NCBI GenBank assembly: GCA_000508965.1 | Contig: BAHV02000016.1 | Location: forward strand, 186,001-250,000 | From: Dielma sp000508965 | Lineage (GTDB): Bacteria; Bacillota_I; Bacilli_A; Erysipelotrichales; Erysipelotrichaceae | Length of the DNA: 64,000 bases | Direction: 5' to 3' | Part shown: positions 62,445 to 64,000 of the stretch, one piece after another | How the letters are laid out: each line of letters begins with the position of its first letter | Numbering within the stretch: the stretch's first letter is position 1 | Program-made: the position numbers and the translations under genes | The notes under the pieces: model-generated | The model's input: only the letters and a program-made list of their open reading frames with translations | What the model was told of the DNA's origin: nothing | Databases searched by the model: none

Positions 62445-63662
62445 CTACTTCTTATAAAAACGAATCGAGAATGAAGTACCCTGATTCAATACGGATTGGA
62501 CACTGATCGTACCATCCTGACCAGTTATGATTGAATAAGCCATAGCTAAACCAATGCCGACACTTTCCTTGCTGACTGTTGAACAACGATAGAAACGATC
62601 AAAGATAAAAGGTAAATCCTTAGCATCAATGCCGACACCATTATCCGATAAAACAAATTCCGTATACATCACTGTATCAAAAACCTCAGCCTTCAGAATG
62701 CCGCCCTGCGGTGTATGTTCGCTGCAGTTCTTCAAGATATTAACAAAAGCCTCACAGGTCCAGTTGACATCGGTTTCAATCAGCGGATTATCACCGCTGA
62801 CCAGATATTGCTGATCCTTCGTTTCAATCATCATATAAACCGGCTCGATCGCCTTACGCAATAAATCATGGGCATGAATCTGATCCTTCTTAAACTCAAT
62901 GGTTTTCGCATCCAGCTTTGACAGCTTGAGCAGTGAGGATACTAACCATTCAATCCGCTTCAGCTGTGATTTGATCACCCGTAAAAATTCCTTGCGCTCT
63001 TCCTTGGTCAGTTCATCACTATCCAGCAAATCTGACATCAAGAGCATCGAGGTAAGCGGTGTTTTAAGCTGATGAGAAATATCCGCCAGATTATTTGCCA
63101 GCAGCATTTTATCCTGCTTCAGCAATTCATTCTGCTCCTTCATCATTACCGTAACCTTATAAATATCATTTTTAAGCGAGCTTAAAGTACCCTCATCATT
63201 ATCTATGATATCTAAAGCATAATCTTTATTTAATAATCGATTGATATATTCCGAGATATTAATTAATGAATTATCCATTCGTTTCAGATAAAAGTAAAAG
63301 ATAAAAAAGACCGCGAAGCAGAAAAGCGCAATTAAAACAAGAAAAATCGATACGATATAAAGCTGTGCTTCCTGATAATTGCCGACGATATTGCCGCTTG
63401 CGAAATCCATCCCGTATTTCTGAAAGATTTCTTCCCCCAATTCACTGGTAGACAGATGTTCACTTTGAAATAGCTTAATAACTTCACTCTGAGCATCCGG
63501 ATATTTCTCGGCAATCAAGCCGATAATCTCCGCATTCCTGCGGATCTGCTGGCGTTCTATAAAATTGACTGACTTTGATGCCAGAAAAAAAACCATTCCT
63601 ACCGTAACCGTCAGGGCCAGCACAAGCAGAATCAAGGTCTGGCGCAGGCGGCGGTCCTTCAT
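62445..63662 (-). CDS. Sensor histidine kinase
   Basis: About 405 residues. Two transmembrane helices (about 8-30 and 108-132) flank an extracellular sensor of about 75 residues; HAMP-like and dimerisation segments follow. H-box is NLADISHQLKTPLTSM, N-box AFVNILKNCSEH, G1 LSDNGVGID, F DRFYRCS and G2 GIGLAMAYSI. ATG 63662 is taken because it lies two bases after the response-regulator stop; the ribosome site is poor. The sizeable extracellular domain separates it from the intramembrane-sensing kinases of Bce modules. Confidence 0.9.
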   Translation of the reverse strand: MKDRRLRQTLILLVLALTVTVGMVFFLASKSVNFIERQQIRRNAEIIGLIAEKYPDAQSEVIKLFQSEHLSTSELGEEIFQKYGMDFASGNIVGNYQEAQLYIVSIFLVLIALFCFAVFFIFYFYLKRMDNSLINISEYINRLLNKDYALDIIDNDEGTLSSLKNDIYKVTVMMKEQNELLKQDKMLLANNLADISHQLKTPLTSMLLMSDLLDSDELTKEERKEFLRVIKSQLKRIEWLVSSLLKLSKLDAKTIEFKKDQIHAHDLLRKAIEPVYMMIETKDQQYLVSGDNPLIETDVNWTCEAFVNILKNCSEHTPQGGILKAEVFDTVMYTEFVLSDNGVGIDAKDLPFIFDRFYRCSTVSKESVGIGLAMAYSIITGQDGTISVQSVLNQGTSFSIRFYKK

Positions 63663-63663
63663 T

Positions 63664-64000
63664 TTATTCACGGCTGATACCACGATATCCGATACCGCGG
63701 ATCGTTTCAATCAGTTTCGGATTCTGCGGGTCATCTTCAATCTTTTCACGCAGCCGCTTAATATAAACTGTCAGCGTATTATCATTGATAAAATCACCGC
63801 CGATATCCCAAATGCTGTCCAACAGCTCTTCACGTTTCAGGATTTCATTCTTACGGGTGGCTAACGTCATCAATAGACGATATTCCATAGCAGATAGAAA
63901 AACCTCCTGATTTTTCTTATAGACCTTGCCCTTTAATGAATATATTTTTAAATCACCTAAAGTAATGATTTTCTCCTGATCCGGATTTTGATTCTTGCGG
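63664..64000 (-). CDS. OmpR-family response regulator (N-terminus outside window)
   Basis: The frame is open to the right edge. What is present is the C-terminal winged helix: a leading beta strand (IITLGDLKIYSLKGKVYKK), then LSAMEYRLLMTLATRKNEI, LDSIWDIGGDFINDNTLTVY and LIETIRGIGYRGISRE. The receiver domain with its phosphorylated Asp is cut off. It precedes the kinase by one base and should regulate the ABC genes that follow. Confidence 0.92.
   Translation of the reverse strand, partial: RKNQNPDQEKIITLGDLKIYSLKGKVYKKNQEVFLSAMEYRLLMTLATRKNEILKREELLDSIWDIGGDFINDNTLTVYIKRLREKIEDDPQNPKLIETIRGIGYRGISRE

Overview
The window is a gene-dense chromosomal segment from a low-to-mid GC Bacillota. Likely relatives are gut Erysipelotrichia such as Holdemania or [Clostridium] innocuum, but that placement is my inference from gene content (many PTS and PRD regulators, a three-part flavodiiron protein, FMN lipoproteins, a strict-anaerobe style) and not from a marker gene. 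There are no phage genes, insertion sequences, CRISPR arrays or rRNA. Gram-positive promoters, strong Shine-Dalgarno sites and intrinsic terminators are visible at many boundaries.

Region 1 (1-8.4 kb, minus strand) is one tight operon: a PRD/EIIB-type regulator, a metal amidohydrolase, a stand-alone PRD protein, an SFCGS glycine-rich protein, DUF4312, DUF4311 and DUF4310 (the latter two multi-spanning membrane proteins), a SelA-like PLP enzyme (DgaE family), a KDPG-type aldolase (DgaF family) and a second, divergent SelA-like PLP enzyme cut by the window edge. It resembles the Enterococcus faecalis EF_0829-EF_0839 set, whose substrate is, to my knowledge, not established. It is my main candidate for an undescribed system: uptake of an N-acylated amino-sugar acid or similar compound, deacylation, ammonia elimination and aldol cleavage.

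Region 2 (8.4-26.8 kb) holds an XRE membrane regulator, a Cof phosphatase, a cation/proton antiporter preceded by a fluoride riboswitch, a P-II-like plus DUF1538 pair, a MATE exporter with a structured leader, an FMN-binding lipoprotein with a recent internal duplication, a MerR regulator whose dyad lies in a 19-bp promoter spacer upstream of that lipoprotein, a class F-like flavodiiron protein, MntP behind a yybP-ykoY manganese riboswitch, and a cellobiose-type PTS operon with its LicR-like regulator. The GH1 enzyme of that PTS operon has Gln in place of the catalytic acid/base Glu.

Region 3 (26.8-47.4 kb) has an AlkZ-like protein, a decayed XRE gene, phosphoesterases, pyrC and purF, an MFS carrier, a GDPD, and a six-gene operon of an oligopeptide/glutathione-type ABC transporter ending in a cytosolic gamma-glutamyltransferase. 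One of its ATPases carries a helical insert of about 245 residues. Two chromate transporter halves, a solitary prepilin-like protein and an ABC-F ATPase follow.

Region 4 (47.6-64 kb) has a six-tRNA operon, alr, a Lys/Ala-tailed histone-like protein, a split ThrE exporter, tRNA-Leu, a cysteine desulfidase-like gene with a divergent LysR regulator, a membrane-anchored GDPD, pyroglutamyl peptidase with DUF969/DUF979, and a two-component system with a BceAB/MacB-like ABC exporter running off the right edge. Gamma-glutamyltransferase, pyroglutamyl peptidase and cysteine desulfidase suggest a capacity for scavenging gamma-glutamyl and pyroglutamyl peptides and cysteine; that link is inference.
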